Counted from the stretch's first letter, positions 1 through 8,405 are shown. The stretch: DNA of 52,201 bases from Clostridiales bacterium (GCA_019423635.1 JAHZBA010000012.1:1-52201); one strand, 5' to 3'. Notes: generated by a model not told the origin, from the letters alone. Program-made: numbers and translations.

Positions 1-51
1 GCTAGCCTGTCACGCTAGAGGTCGACGGTTCGAGCCCGTTCCGGGTCGCCA
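1..51 (+). tRNA. tRNA-Asp (anticodon GTC), 3' part
   Basis: The window opens inside this tRNA. The anticodon arm has a CTAGC/GCTAG stem around the loop CTGTCAC, which places GTC as the anticodon (Asp). A normal T arm with GGTTCGAGCCC follows, then an acceptor 3' strand ending in an encoded CCA at 49-51. The 5' half lies before base 1. It is followed seven bases later by tRNA-Thr, so the two belong to one tRNA cluster. Confidence 0.9.
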
Positions 52-57
52 TTTTAT

Positions 58-133
<76 letters not shown>

Positions 134-169
134 AAAAACTCCCGAAATCTCCTGATTTCGGGAGTTTTT
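134..169 (+). terminator. Rho-independent terminator behind tRNA-Thr
   Basis: An 11-bp perfect stem CTCCCGAAATC/GATTTCGGGAG with a TCCT loop is flanked by A5 on the left and T5 on the right. It follows the CCA of tRNA-Thr directly. It lies on the element side of the junction, so the element supplies the current tRNA terminator; the original one appears to be the hairpin at 25547-25585. Confidence 0.9.
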
Positions 170-192
170 GTTGCGGTTTTGTGGAATTTTGT

Positions 193-239
193 GCGGGTCA
201 GAATGTGGGTCAACCGGCCTGACCCACACCGTGACCCAC
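193..239. promoter_or_regulatory. Left-end cluster of TGACCCAC-type sites (candidate integrase arm sites)
   Basis: Four copies of a TGACCC-type octamer lie here. Two point leftward (GCGGGTCA at 193-200, GTGGGTCA at 204-211) and two point rightward (TGACCCAC at 220-227 and 232-239). The 21-bp block 219-239 recurs exactly at 25360-25380, just inside the right end. Paired subterminal repeats inside both att sites are what arm-type binding sites of a lambda-type integrase look like. The function is inferred. Confidence 0.6.
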
Positions 240-270
240 ACGCCGAAATGTCCGGAGAGGGACAGAGAGT

Positions 271-307
271 GCCAGACAGGAAGTGTTGGTTTCCTGTCTG
301 GCGTTTT
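271..307 (+). terminator. Hairpin with T-tract between attL and integrase
   Basis: A perfect 12-bp stem GCCAGACAGGAA/TTCCTGTCTGGC with an 8-base loop is followed by GTTTTT on the plus strand. It separates plus-strand tRNA transcription from the minus-strand integrase gene, whose stop is at 327. A hairpin with nearly the same arms occurs at 51064-51093. Confidence 0.7.
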
Positions 308-326
308 TGCGTTTTCTGCGGTGGTT

Positions 327-1481
327 TTATATGACCTTCGCCATAAAATTCCCCATGGTTTCTGCCGCCTGATTCTGCATCTGTCGGGTGGCATGGGTGT
401 AGGTGCGGAGGGTAAATCCGGCGTCATAGTGGCCCAGCATACTGCTGACGGTTTTCACGTCTACGCCGTTTTGGAGGGCCAGGGTTGCGAAAGTGTGTCT
501 GAGGTCGTGGAAGCGGATATGCTCCAGCCTAGCATCTTTCAGTATCTTTTCGTGGAGCTTTACTACTGAGTCAGGGTGGTACATCTCACCTGTGACCGGC
601 GAGGGGAACATATATTGGTTATCTGGGTGCTTGCTGTGTTCCTGGATCAGCAGGTCGACTGCGTCCTGAGGGATGGACACCTGTCTGACAGATGTTTCCG
701 TCTTGGGCCTGGAGAGCATTACCTCCCCGCTGGGGTTGCGGACATACTGCTTACTGACGGAGATTGTTTTATGATCTGTATCCAGGTCAGACCAGAGCAG
801 GGCAACCAGCTCACCTTTCCGCAGTCCGCTGACCAACTCCAGGTAAAACATAGGCAGGACATCTCTGGCGTTTGCAGCGTTCAGATAGGACTTGAGGTGT
901 TCAGGCAGAAGCGTCTTCATCTCCACCTTCTGTACCTTGGGAGCGATGCAGTCATCGGTTGGGTTGCGGGAGATCAGCCTCTCTTTAACCGCTCTTTCGA
1001 AGGCGCAGTGGAGGGTGAGGTGGACGCTCCGGACCGTGGTGCTGCTCAGACCAGGGTTACCCTTGCCGCTGCGTTTCTGGACTCTGCCGTGTTCCGTCAG
1101 GTCCTTATAGAGCTTTTGCAGGTCACGGGAGGTCAACTTGCTGAGCTTGATCCTGCCGATACGGGGGATGGTGTAGGTCTCAATGATCAGGTGGTAGCGG
1201 TCGGCAGTAGCTGGCCGGACATTGGGCTTGGCGTAGAGCTCGTACCAGCTTCGGAGCCAGGTGGCTACCGTGTAATCTTCACTGCGGCCCACGTCCAGGC
1301 CGGCGGCTTCCTGCTGGGCTTGAGCCAGCTTCTTCTTGACCTCTGCCTGGGTCTTGCCGAGGACATTCTTGATAATCCGCTTCCCGGTTTTGGAATCGTA
1401 GCCTGCGGTGTAGCGGCCCTCCCAACGGCCATCCTTACGCTTGCGAATATTGCCTTCGCCGTTTGCTCGTTTCTTTGCCAC
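327..1481 (-). CDS. int: Tyrosine recombinase, element integrase
   Basis: This 384-residue site-specific recombinase is expected to integrate and excise the element at tRNA-Thr. The N-terminal part (about 1-65) looks like an arm-binding domain, about 70-170 like the core-binding SAM-like domain, and the catalytic domain follows. All catalytic residues are visible: Arg221 in SGLRKGEL, Lys260, His325 and Arg328 in HDLRHT, His351 in LGHYD, and Tyr361 in RTYTHA. The start is a GTG at 1479-1481 with AGGTGA a few bases upstream, inside the end of the preceding gene. The stop of that gene lies 2 bp before the GTG, so the two are probably co-translated. Its position beside the att-bearing tRNA supports its role. 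Confidence 0.95.
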   Translation of the reverse strand: MAKKRANGEGNIRKRKDGRWEGRYTAGYDSKTGKRIIKNVLGKTQAEVKKKLAQAQQEAAGLDVGRSEDYTVATWLRSWYELYAKPNVRPATADRYHLIIETYTIPRIGRIKLSKLTSRDLQKLYKDLTEHGRVQKRSGKGNPGLSSTTVRSVHLTLHCAFERAVKERLISRNPTDDCIAPKVQKVEMKTLLPEHLKSYLNAANARDVLPMFYLELVSGLRKGELVALLWSDLDTDHKTISVSKQYVRNPSGEVMLSRPKTETSVRQVSIPQDAVDLLIQEHSKHPDNQYMFPSPVTGEMYHPDSVVKLHEKILKDARLEHIRFHDLRHTFATLALQNGVDVKTVSSMLGHYDAGFTLRTYTHATRQMQNQAAETMGNFMAKVI

Positions 1482-1483
1482 GG

Positions 1484-1780
1484 TTATTCACCTCCGTTTC
1501 TGATATCGCCGTCGTTGTCATCCATGCACTCCGCCATTAGGCGAATGCCGAGACGGAAGCCCAGGATGAAATTGTCGGTCGCTGTGATGCTGTTGATCTC
1601 ATGCTGGGAGCGGATGAGCCTTGTGAGAACGTGTTGACCATCTTCATCAAGGAGTTCCATTAGCTGCTCCTCGCACTTAGCGACACGCTCCACCGCCCGC
1701 TTCAGCTCTGAGCCAGGTAACATCTGCTGTTCGTAGGGTGTGATGTTGCCGTAGTAGAGATCCTCCAGGGTTTTTCTCAT
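1484..1780 (-). CDS. DUF6809-like small protein
   Basis: This is a 98-residue acidic protein starting MRKTLEDLYYGNITPYE. I recall this kind of small protein from mobile elements of Clostridia, where it lies near integrases or relaxases; its function is not known. I place the start at the ATG 1778-1780 because AAGGAGG lies about 9 bases upstream. The reading frame is open further upstream but without a better site. The middle (about 20-70) is predicted to be helical and charged, with heptad-like leucines. The stop is 2 bp before the integrase start. Confidence 0.75.
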   Translation of the reverse strand: MRKTLEDLYYGNITPYEQQMLPGSELKRAVERVAKCEEQLMELLDEDGQHVLTRLIRSQHEINSITATDNFILGFRLGIRLMAECMDDNDGDIRNGGE

Positions 1781-1914
1781 TTTCACCCACCTCCTTCGTA
1801 GCAACACACAATACCCTAACTCCGTACCAATAGCTACCCCTCAGCCGAAACTTTTTTGAGAACTTTTTCCGGTGGGCTTTTATCTTTGTATTGGCATGAC
1901 AGAAATTGATACGC

Positions 1915-3663
1915 CTACATCCCGCCCATGGTCATGCCGGTTTGCGTCTCCCCATAATCGTCCAGCTTGTGACCCATAGCGATTTTCTTTTCTCTGAGCT
2001 GCTGTAGACGCTTGCGGTCAATACGGACACCGCCGGGAACGGACGGGGCTGGAACTTGATCTTGAAAGATGCGACCTATGTGGTGGAGCAGTCTGCTCAC
2101 GGATAGCATGATTGAGGGCGGTTTCAAGCTGTCCCAGCGATCCAGGAAGAACTGCGCGTACTCGTTCCTCTGAGCGGCTGACTGTGAGAACCAGTAGTGG
2201 GCCTGCTCACGATCCTGTCTGTCCAGATACAGTTTACCGAGAGCGTATTGGGCATACTGGTCCCCGGTTTCAGCGGACTGCGTGAGGTACCCAACTGCTT
2301 TAGACATATCCTGCTCCACGATTTTACCCCTGAGATACTCTTTGCCCAATTGGTAGGCTGCACGGTCACTCCCATTGTGGGCGGCATACTCCAGCCACTG
2401 GATTCCCAAATTGGTGTCATGCACTTCTGGATCATCGGTGAGGTACAGCTGCCCCAGAGCATACTGCGCCGGCACATAACCCTGTTGGGCTGACTGATCG
2501 AACCAGTATTGGGCTTCCGCGCTGTCCGGAATCAGCACCGGACCGTCCCGGTAGAGCCTGCCGGTGAGATACTGTGCATCAGGGTTACCACTTTCAGCTA
2601 TACCGATAAGCTGTGACGCCGCCTCATCTCTGTCCGCCATCGTAGCGGTGTCGTCTTGCGTGACGATCCACAGCTCCCAGCAGTTGTATGACAGATTGGA
2701 GAGCTCTGTGCCTTCCTCCATCCCCTCATCTTCAAAAGTGACTTTGCCCATGTGGATGCTCTCCGCTTCCTGGATAATTGTGTTCTTGATGGAGCGGAAC
2801 TCCTTCTGTTGAGACAACGGCGGACGTTGACGCTTCTTCTCGGAATAAAAATTCTCCACCTGACATTGAAACTCCCACCACGTTTGATAGCACTCGTTGA
2901 TGACAGACAGCTGTTCCATCAGATCAACGATTTCATTCACCGTTTTCTTCACTGCTTTGGGAAGGTAGCCGTAGGTTTTCTTGCCTGTCACCGACTCCAG
3001 CTGAGTGGACAACGTCACCATCAGCGATTCAACCTCCGGATGGTTGCCAAGGCTTGCCTGCATTTCCTGCGTCAGTGTTCTCATTTCTTCTCTGGCCCTG
3101 CGCACTAATTCATCTTTGGAGGAGGACTTTTGCTCGTAGGTGTGGAGTAGCTCCTGTTTGAAAATATCGTTGGTTAGTGTGGACTTGATCTCCCTGATCC
3201 CATCCTTGGAAAGATATGCCTGTCCCGGCTTCACCGACCACGCCATCATGTGGATATGGGGGTGGCCGCCTTCGTCATGGAAGGCGGCGTACCAGCGAAA
3301 GTCACTGGGCGGGATATTCATAGCAGAGGCGATATCGTTGCGGTGAGCGCGGATCAGATTTCGCCACTGAGTGGCGTGGTCGTATCCCAGCCGCTCGGCG
3401 TCCTCACGCTTGAGGGAGATGACGTGTGTCCAGATGTTGCCGGGATACTCATTCAGCTCTTTCATAGCCGCATTCATATCCACAGCATCCTCGTCGCCGA
3501 ACAGTCCATGGGACCGTGGGCGCTCTGCCATGTACTCCATGTAGCCGGAGGGCAACAGTTCAACGCCTTCCCGGGTGCCGATGTACTTCAGGTAACCTCC
3601 CGGCCCACCGCCACCACCAGCGCCGCCCGAGACATAGGGGCTCTTGACGATCAGCCTTGCCAT
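1915..3663 (-). CDS. MobP-type relaxase with C-terminal Sel1-like repeats
   Basis: This 582-residue protein should nick the element's oriT and stay bound to the transferred strand. The histidine triad of MOB relaxases is clear at residues about 129-138 (HDEGGHPHIH), after a glycine-rich N-terminal strand. The pattern fits the MobP3-like relaxases of Clostridial elements. Residues about 350-520 hold four Sel1/TPR-like repeats of the YxLGxLY...A..WF..SA type, unusual for a relaxase and probably for protein contacts. The start ATG at 3661-3663 overlaps the end of the accessory gene by 13 bp, so the two are coupled. No coupling-protein or T4SS gene lies nearby in the element. Confidence 0.88.
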   Translation of the reverse strand: MARLIVKSPYVSGGAGGGGGPGGYLKYIGTREGVELLPSGYMEYMAERPRSHGLFGDEDAVDMNAAMKELNEYPGNIWTHVISLKREDAERLGYDHATQWRNLIRAHRNDIASAMNIPPSDFRWYAAFHDEGGHPHIHMMAWSVKPGQAYLSKDGIREIKSTLTNDIFKQELLHTYEQKSSSKDELVRRAREEMRTLTQEMQASLGNHPEVESLMVTLSTQLESVTGKKTYGYLPKAVKKTVNEIVDLMEQLSVINECYQTWWEFQCQVENFYSEKKRQRPPLSQQKEFRSIKNTIIQEAESIHMGKVTFEDEGMEEGTELSNLSYNCWELWIVTQDDTATMADRDEAASQLIGIAESGNPDAQYLTGRLYRDGPVLIPDSAEAQYWFDQSAQQGYVPAQYALGQLYLTDDPEVHDTNLGIQWLEYAAHNGSDRAAYQLGKEYLRGKIVEQDMSKAVGYLTQSAETGDQYAQYALGKLYLDRQDREQAHYWFSQSAAQRNEYAQFFLDRWDSLKPPSIMLSVSRLLHHIGRIFQDQVPAPSVPGGVRIDRKRLQQLREKKIAMGHKLDDYGETQTGMTMGGM

Positions 3664-4082
3664 TGTCCGTTACCTTCCGCGCTGCTCATCAGCGCTTTCA
3701 CTTTCTGCTCGAAGGTCAGCAGACCGTTGGTGGCTTTTACACTCTTCACGCTGTTTGCACGCAGCTTCCGCAGGTAGTCGGCATCCAGTTGAATACAGTC
3801 CAGGACAGCGCTGATCCCCATGTCCGTCTCCACTGTCAGCTTGTAGAGAAGCTGGGCCAGCCTGTCCTCGAACATCCCCAGCCTTCCGTCGATAGCGGAC
3901 TGGATAGCCACGGGGAGAACGCCATTCACCTGTCCCGCTAAATAGTCTGCGTAGAAATTCACCGCTTTGACCACGAACTCGTTCCGGCTCTGACAGTTAT
4001 CCTCTTTGTACCAGCTCTCAATCTTCCACCGGGTCACATCGTCCAGCCGCAGTGGAAATCGGTTGTCATTTTTGTTATCCAT
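3651..4082 (-). CDS. Mobilization accessory protein, MobC/ribbon-helix-helix-like
   Basis: This 143-residue protein overlaps the relaxase gene and probably forms the relaxosome with it at oriT. The N-terminal RFPLRLDDVTRWKIESWYKED..SRNEFVVKAVNFYADYL resembles a ribbon-helix-helix DNA-binding fold. The rest is helical and would support oligomerisation. I choose the ATG at 4080-4082, which has AAGGGA 8 bases upstream, over longer in-frame starts that run into the structured region ahead of the gene. The family name is tentative; the position directly upstream of a relaxase is the main evidence. Confidence 0.7.
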   Translation of the reverse strand: MDNKNDNRFPLRLDDVTRWKIESWYKEDNCQSRNEFVVKAVNFYADYLAGQVNGVLPVAIQSAIDGRLGMFEDRLAQLLYKLTVETDMGISAVLDCIQLDADYLRKLRANSVKSVKATNGLLTFEQKVKALMSSAEGNGQWQG

Positions 4083-4331
4083 CAAAATGTTCCCTTTCTT
4101 GCCCAAAGACATCATCCGAAAGCCTTGCAACAGGTGAATCATACCTTTGAGCGACCTCAATTTGTAGTTTTCTCTCTGTTTTTGACCCCATCCCCGTCCC
4201 CCGTAAACTGCCCGCACTGCGGGCAGAAGTGGACCAGCGGGGCGGCGTAAGACGCCACGCTTTTATCCTGCTTTTCCTCCGTTCCCTTGTAATCTGGCGC
4301 TCAACGGCCCCACAGCCGCTCCACGTCCGCC
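4083..4331. other. Non-coding structured region, candidate oriT
   Basis: About 250 bp between the HTH gene and the mobilization pair hold no convincing gene. Two compact hairpins stand out: CTGCCCGC/GCGGGCAG (4208-4226, loop ACT) and GGCGT/ACGCC (4244-4256, loop AAG). Inverted repeats directly upstream of mobC and relaxase genes are the usual place for an origin of transfer, but I cannot recognise a nic site. Confidence 0.4.
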
Positions 4332-4802
4332 TCACGTCGCCGAGGGCGTGGTGAGTTGTCCTGCCGCCGGGAGCGGCTCCTGCGCCGCACAAAGCCGCGA
4401 CAGCTTGGCCTGTGCCTTCCGCCGTGTAGCACTCTCCTCCAGCCGCCGGAGTTGCCGCTCATTGAATTGGTCGATGGACATCTGGATGGGCAGGATGTGA
4501 TACCGCAGGCATCCGTTCCACTTGCGCCCATCCCTGGTCATGATCGAGGTGCGCTCCGTGGTAATGAGGCCCCGCTCCTCCAGTTCGCCCACGTACTTCC
4601 GCACGGTCGTCAGGCTCTTTCCGATGGCCTCCCCAATCATCCGGTAACTGGCCAGGCATTCATACGTCTTTCGGTCCTCCCGGAAAAGCAGATACCCGTA
4701 GATGGCGATGGCGGTGGAGGACAGACCCAGGGAGAATATCTCGTTGGGCAGAGGGAAGTAGTTCTTGATGGGATCACGCTTGGACCAATTCTGTTTCCTC
4801 AT
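4332..4802 (-). CDS. Helix-turn-helix DNA-binding protein, replication-initiator-like
   Basis: This is a 156-residue protein. Residues about 10-75 (PIKNYFPLPNEIFSLGLSS, AIAIYGYLL, SYRMIGEAIGKSLTTVRKYV, ELEERGLI) form a winged helix-turn-helix of the kind found in RepA-like and HTH_36 proteins of Gram-positive plasmids and elements. The C-terminal third is basic and low in complexity. The start ATG at 4800-4802 overlaps the stop of the excisionase gene (ATGA), so translation is coupled. The role may be control or replication of the excised element; which of the two cannot be decided here. Confidence 0.7.
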   Translation of the reverse strand: MRKQNWSKRDPIKNYFPLPNEIFSLGLSSTAIAIYGYLLFREDRKTYECLASYRMIGEAIGKSLTTVRKYVGELEERGLITTERTSIMTRDGRKWNGCLRYHILPIQMSIDQFNERQLRRLEESATRRKAQAKLSRLCAAQEPLPAAGQLTTPSAT

Positions 4803-5008
4803 TTGGCACCCCCAGACTGAGCATCTACCCACTGCGTGAACTTCTCCTTGGGTACCACCATGCGGCTGCCGACGCGCAGCACCGGGAAGCCGGGCTCGTG
4901 CATCAGCTCGTAGGCGGTGGACGAGGAGACGCCCAGCACTTGTGCCACCAGACTTACGTTGAGGAACAGCGGCAGGTCATCGTAGCTCTTACAGCTTGAC
5001 ATTTTCAT
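4799..5008 (-). CDS. xis: Excisionase-family HTH protein
   Basis: This is a 69-residue protein with a MerR/AlpA-like winged helix of the excisionase (HTH_17) type: LFLNVSLVAQVLGVSSSTAYELM, PGFPVLRVGSRMVVPKEKFTQWV. Such proteins bend DNA at att sites and direct the integrase to excision, and often also regulate transcription. The ATG at 5006-5008 has GGAGGT 8 bases upstream. It heads the minus-strand mobility operon (xis, HTH, accessory, relaxase). The integrase lies at the far end of the same strand. Confidence 0.85.
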   Translation of the reverse strand: MKMSSCKSYDDLPLFLNVSLVAQVLGVSSSTAYELMHEPGFPVLRVGSRMVVPKEKFTQWVDAQSGGAK

Positions 5009-5480
5009 TAACAGTACCTCCTGAAAATTTTTCTTGCGTTTCGGAGGCCGCTTTGTTAGACTGTTATCAGATCAAGCTGTGTTTTCCGAAACGCGGCGGG
5101 CCGCTGAGCTGTTGCAGCAGTTCGGCGGCTTTTTGCATCGACTGTCTTGTGCTTTTGATTGGCCATGCACCGTACCCGTTCCTGCCCTGTGGCCTTGTTT
5201 GACCTCCACGGCGTTTTCTTCGACCTTGGCGCGCTCGACTGTTCCCAGCGTCCTGGCGTCGCTTCCCCGGTGAGTATCGTCTCCGGTGATGGGTATTCAG
5301 TTTTCAAGGTTCTTTTGGGTGCTTTTAGATATTTCTCATTGACAAACTGTCTGCTCAGTGATAGGCTTATATCAAATAATAGTTGACAGCTTGCGCAGAT
5401 ATCGTAACACGCTAAGCTGTTCTTGTCAAGTCTATTTTAATATATTTTTATGATTGTCCGATTTTTTGGAGGAGACGAGT
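5009..5480. promoter_or_regulatory. Divergent intergenic control region of the element
   Basis: This stretch of 470 bp separates xis (minus) from the DUF6076-like gene (plus). It contains a 9-bp inverted repeat, GCGTTTCGG at 5036-5044 and CCGAAACGC at 5086-5094, directly upstream of xis, a plausible operator. The part near 5330-5460 is much richer in A and T than its surroundings and holds two TTGACA hexamers (near 5339 and 5382) and AT-rich -10-like sequences. I cannot assign the exact start. A minus-strand frame at 5056-5307 lacks a good start or ribosome site and is not called. Confidence 0.45.
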
Positions 5481-6446
5481 ATGTGGTACGCCAAAATGTA
5501 TTTCTCAGAGAAGAGGGAGTCCTTTCAGTATGACGCCGCTGGCACACAGGGTCTGCCCTCCGTCTCTCGTGAGCTCCCGTTTCTGGAGAGCTTGCTTTCT
5601 TTCCTGGAGATGGACTGCGAGGAACTGGCGCCCATGCTCCAGCGAATTACTGAAAACTGGAGCCGTCTGATTTCAGAGGATGACCGGCAGGCCGGGACGA
5701 GTGCTATGGTGGAGTTGGGCCAGCTCAAGCAGCGGCACATCTACCTGGAGCTTCTGTATGTGCGCTGGTATGACCGCTTCTCCAGGATGGGGGCTTTCTG
5801 CGACCGGGACAGCGAGGAGGACCGGCAGATGCTGGAGGAGCTGCGGCGTCTCCCGGAGCAGCTTCTCCTGTACCAGAAACAGATCCAGCGATTCTTGGAG
5901 TTGGTCCTGGACGTGGACAGCGCGGGGCGGGACCCACAGCAGCAGGCCTCCCGGAACTATCTTTACGACGCGCCGAAGGACCCGGAGCTGTTCGTCTTTC
6001 ATCCCATCCCCCTCAGCTTTGAGTCGGTGGAGCCGGGGCGCTGCTCGCCGGTGCTGTACTCTGGCAGCATCGCGGACATGATTGACTACTCTCTCCGCAG
6101 CTGCGTGGAGCGGGGCGTCACCGTGCGGCGCTGCAAGAACTGCGGGCGCTGGTTCCCCCAGACCGGGCGGGTCAGCGCGGAGTACTGTGAACGTCCTGTG
6201 GCCCCAGGGCAGCAGCTCTGCCGGGAGATGGGCGCCTTCCAGCAGTGGACGAAAAAGCAGACTGACAATCCGGTGTTCAGGGTCTACCGCAAGGAGTACA
6301 AGCGGCGCTTCGCCTGGATCAGAGCCGGGCGTATTTCCGACACAGAGTTTTACGACTGGAGCAAGCAGGCCAGAGAGAAAAAGGCGGAGTGCGACAGCGG
6401 CGCCCTCTCCCTGGAGGAGTTCACGGCGTGGCTGAAGAACTCCTGA
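5481..6446 (+). CDS. DUF6076-like protein with C-terminal zinc-binding motif
   Basis: This is a 321-residue cytoplasmic protein of unknown function. The N-terminal two thirds are helical, acidic and rich in leucine and arginine. Around residues 215-250 is a CKNCGRWF...YC...C cluster that looks like a zinc-binding site, followed by a basic helical tail. I recall this layout as DUF6076, a family found in mobile elements of Clostridia. The start ATG at 5481 has GGAGGAG 6 bases upstream; an upstream TTG in frame has no ribosome site. It is the first cargo gene and is transcribed away from the mobility operon. Confidence 0.7.
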   Translation: MWYAKMYFSEKRESFQYDAAGTQGLPSVSRELPFLESLLSFLEMDCEELAPMLQRITENWSRLISEDDRQAGTSAMVELGQLKQRHIYLELLYVRWYDRFSRMGAFCDRDSEEDRQMLEELRRLPEQLLLYQKQIQRFLELVLDVDSAGRDPQQQASRNYLYDAPKDPELFVFHPIPLSFESVEPGRCSPVLYSGSIADMIDYSLRSCVERGVTVRRCKNCGRWFPQTGRVSAEYCERPVAPGQQLCREMGAFQQWTKKQTDNPVFRVYRKEYKRRFAWIRAGRISDTEFYDWSKQAREKKAECDSGALSLEEFTAWLKNS

Positions 6447-6461
6447 TACCGCAGGGCAAAA

Positions 6462-6495
6462 AATACGGGACCGGCCAATTGGCTAATCCCGTATT
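6462..6495 (+). terminator. Hairpin terminator between convergent genes
   Basis: AATACGGGA and TCCCGTATT pair around a loop that contains the palindrome GCCAATTGGC. It lies 16 bp after the stop of the DUF6076-like gene. The following T-tract is weak. The rest of the gap to 6666 shows no gene or clear signal. Confidence 0.6.
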
Positions 6496-6666
6496 CTTTG
6501 ACTATGGCGAGGTAGATTTCCCACCCAGAGATATCTGACTGCGCTGCTGCCGCTGCGTGCAGGCAGAGAGAGCTTTTGCTCTGCTGAAAACCGACGTTAT
6601 ATTCCGGCGGCTGCGCACCGTTGGCAGAATGAATATTCGGACCACCCTCCTCGCCGGCCCCGGCAA

Positions 6667-7254
6667 TCATCTCCTCCGGAACTCCATCCCCTCAAACACC
6701 GCCCCGGCGCCGCCGCGGACGATGGCGGTGTGGCAACGCCAGCTGCCGTTCTTCTCCTCCGCCTGCTGCCGCTGGTTCTCCCGCTTCACAAGCTCCCGCA
6801 GACGCTCCACGGCCTTCTGCTTATTGGCGTACTGGCTCCGCTCCTCCGTGCAGACCACCGCCTGCCCGGTGGGGAGGTAGATGGCCCGGACGCCGCTCTC
6901 CACCTTGTTGACATTCTGCCCGCCCTTGCCGCCGCTGCGGAAGGTCTCGAAGACCACCTGCTCCGGATCAAACTCCGCCGTCTCCGCCTGGGCGCAGGCG
7001 CTGAAGTCCAGGAACCAGTTCTTCCGCCTGTGGCCGGGCCGGTAGGGACTGCGGCAGATCCACTGGACGGAGCCCAGAAACTCGTCAAGGTCCTCCTCCG
7101 TGAAAAAGCGGACGGAGCGGAAGTCGCCCTCGTGATAGCCGGCGGAGGTATCCAGAACGGAGATGGTATAGTGGGTCTGAAGGTAGTGCAGCAGCAGCGC
7201 CACTCCCAGCTCGCACTCCGCCGGTCCCTGGCCGGAGCTGATTTGATAGATCAT
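6667..7254 (-). CDS. prfH: Peptide chain release factor homolog PrfH
   Basis: This 195-residue class-I release-factor-like protein has the peptidyl-tRNA hydrolysis motif GGQ at residues 111-113, within SGGKGGQNVNKVESGVRA. It lacks the stop-codon recognition domain of RF1/RF2. PrfH is known from operons with RtcB and is linked to rescue of ribosomes damaged in the decoding centre. The ATG at 7252-7254 overlaps the rtcB stop (ATGA), so the two are coupled. A longer in-frame extension to 7887 is antisense-like, GC-driven sequence inside rtcB and is not part of the gene. Confidence 0.93.
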   Translation of the reverse strand: MIYQISSGQGPAECELGVALLLHYLQTHYTISVLDTSAGYHEGDFRSVRFFTEEDLDEFLGSVQWICRSPYRPGHRRKNWFLDFSACAQAETAEFDPEQVVFETFRSGGKGGQNVNKVESGVRAIYLPTGQAVVCTEERSQYANKQKAVERLRELVKRENQRQQAEEKNGSWRCHTAIVRGGAGAVFEGMEFRRR

Positions 7255-8357
7255 CGCTCTTCCTCCCCCGCCTTGAAGTTGTAGACCGGCGTCAGCCGCT
7301 CCGTCACCTCCGCTGTTGGCCCGATCTGGGCCAGGATCGCCCCCATGGGCTTGTAGGCCATGGGGCTCTCGTCCAGGGTCTCCCGGCTGACGGAGGTGGT
7401 ATAGACGTCCTTCATCTCTTTCTTGTACTGGGACAGGGTGAACCGCTGGCGGACCTCCGCCCGGCTCATGAGCCGCCCCGCCCCGTGGGGCGCCGACTGG
7501 TTCCAATCCGGGTTCCCCTTGCCCACGCAGAGGAGACACCCGTCCCGCATATTCAGGGGGATCACCAGCCGCTCCCCGGCCCTGGCGGACACGGCGCCCT
7601 TCCGGAGGATCCGGTCCTCCAGGTCGATGTAGTTGTGGACGGTGGAGAAGCGGTCCTCCACGTCCAGCTTCATGCCCTTCACGATCTCGTCGGCCATGGC
7701 CTGCCGGTTCAGCTCCGCAAAGCCCTGGACGATGGCCATGTCGTGGAGGTAGTCCGCAAGCAGCTCCCTCTCCGCCCAGGCCAGCTCGTAGGGCGTTCCC
7801 TCCGGGCACTGGCGGAAGGTCGCCTCCTGATAAAAGGCGGCTGTCTCCACCCCCAGGCGGCGGCTGCCGGAGTGGAGGATTAGCCAACAGCTTCCGTCCG
7901 CGCCCCGGTCCAGCTCAATGAAGTGGTTCCCGCCGCCCAGGGTCCCGATGGACCGGAGGGCCTTGTCCCTCTGAATGTGCCTCCCGCAGCGCAGCTTCTC
8001 CAGAGGGGCCCGCTCCGCGAGACGGTGAGGCGCCTCCCGCAGGGCCCGTCCCGCCGGGATCCGCTCCCGGACGATCCGGTCCAGCTTCTGGAGCTCCAGA
8101 CGCTTGGCCCGGACCTTCAGCATGGTCATGCCGCAGCCGATGTCTACCCCCACAAGGCCCGGAGCCGCCCGGTCCGTGACGGTCATGGTGGTGCCGATGG
8201 CACAGCCCTTTCCGGCGTGGACGTCGGGCATCACCCGGATGGTACTGCCCTGGGAAAGAGGGCTTCCGCAGAGAGCCCGGATCAGGCCCTCCGCGCCGGA
8301 GTCAATGGCGTCCGCGTAGACGATTGCTTGATTATAGGAATTCTCGATGGTGATCAA
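7251..8357 (-). CDS. rtcB: RNA ligase RtcB (RtcB2/PrfH-associated type)
   Basis: This 368-residue GTP- and Mn-dependent ligase joins 2',3'-cyclic phosphate or 3'-phosphate RNA ends to 5'-OH ends. Family motifs are present: MPDVHAGKG (43-51), VGVDIGCGM (69-77, metal Cys75), LGGGNHFIE, LHSGSRRLG, HNYID and APHGAGRLMSR, where His291 should be the guanylylated histidine. The length is typical of the shorter RtcB2 class. The start is a TTG at 8355-8357 with AAAGGA 7 bases upstream. It sits between the VWA and prfH genes. With PrfH it probably repairs nuclease-cut rRNA or tRNA and frees the stalled ribosome. Confidence 0.95.
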   Translation of the reverse strand: MITIENSYNQAIVYADAIDSGAEGLIRALCGSPLSQGSTIRVMPDVHAGKGCAIGTTMTVTDRAAPGLVGVDIGCGMTMLKVRAKRLELQKLDRIVRERIPAGRALREAPHRLAERAPLEKLRCGRHIQRDKALRSIGTLGGGNHFIELDRGADGSCWLILHSGSRRLGVETAAFYQEATFRQCPEGTPYELAWAERELLADYLHDMAIVQGFAELNRQAMADEIVKGMKLDVEDRFSTVHNYIDLEDRILRKGAVSARAGERLVIPLNMRDGCLLCVGKGNPDWNQSAPHGAGRLMSRAEVRQRFTLSQYKKEMKDVYTTSVSRETLDESPMAYKPMGAILAQIGPTAEVTERLTPVYNFKAGEEER

Positions 8358-8379
8358 ATATTAGTCCTTTCTAGGTTCA

Positions 8380-8400
8380 GCCGGACGGTTCCCCGTCCGG
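8380..8400 (-). other. Intergenic hairpin between VWA gene and rtcB
   Basis: CCGGACGG and CCGTCCGG pair around a short loop in the only gap (48 bp) of the moxR-VWA-rtcB-prfH operon. There is no T-tract, so it may be a processing or mRNA-stability element rather than a terminator. Confidence 0.5.
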
Positions 8401-8405
8401 TATCG

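Noticed and set aside
5056..5307. Possible small minus-strand gene upstream of xis
   Set aside because: Only a TTG start without ribosome site for the full frame. The internal ATG is preceded by AGGA at too long a distance. No recognisable product.
7255..7887. Upstream extension of the prfH frame
   Set aside because: It runs inside rtcB in another frame, gives Gly/Pro/Arg-rich sequence, and the ATG at 7254 with the ATGA overlap is a far better start.
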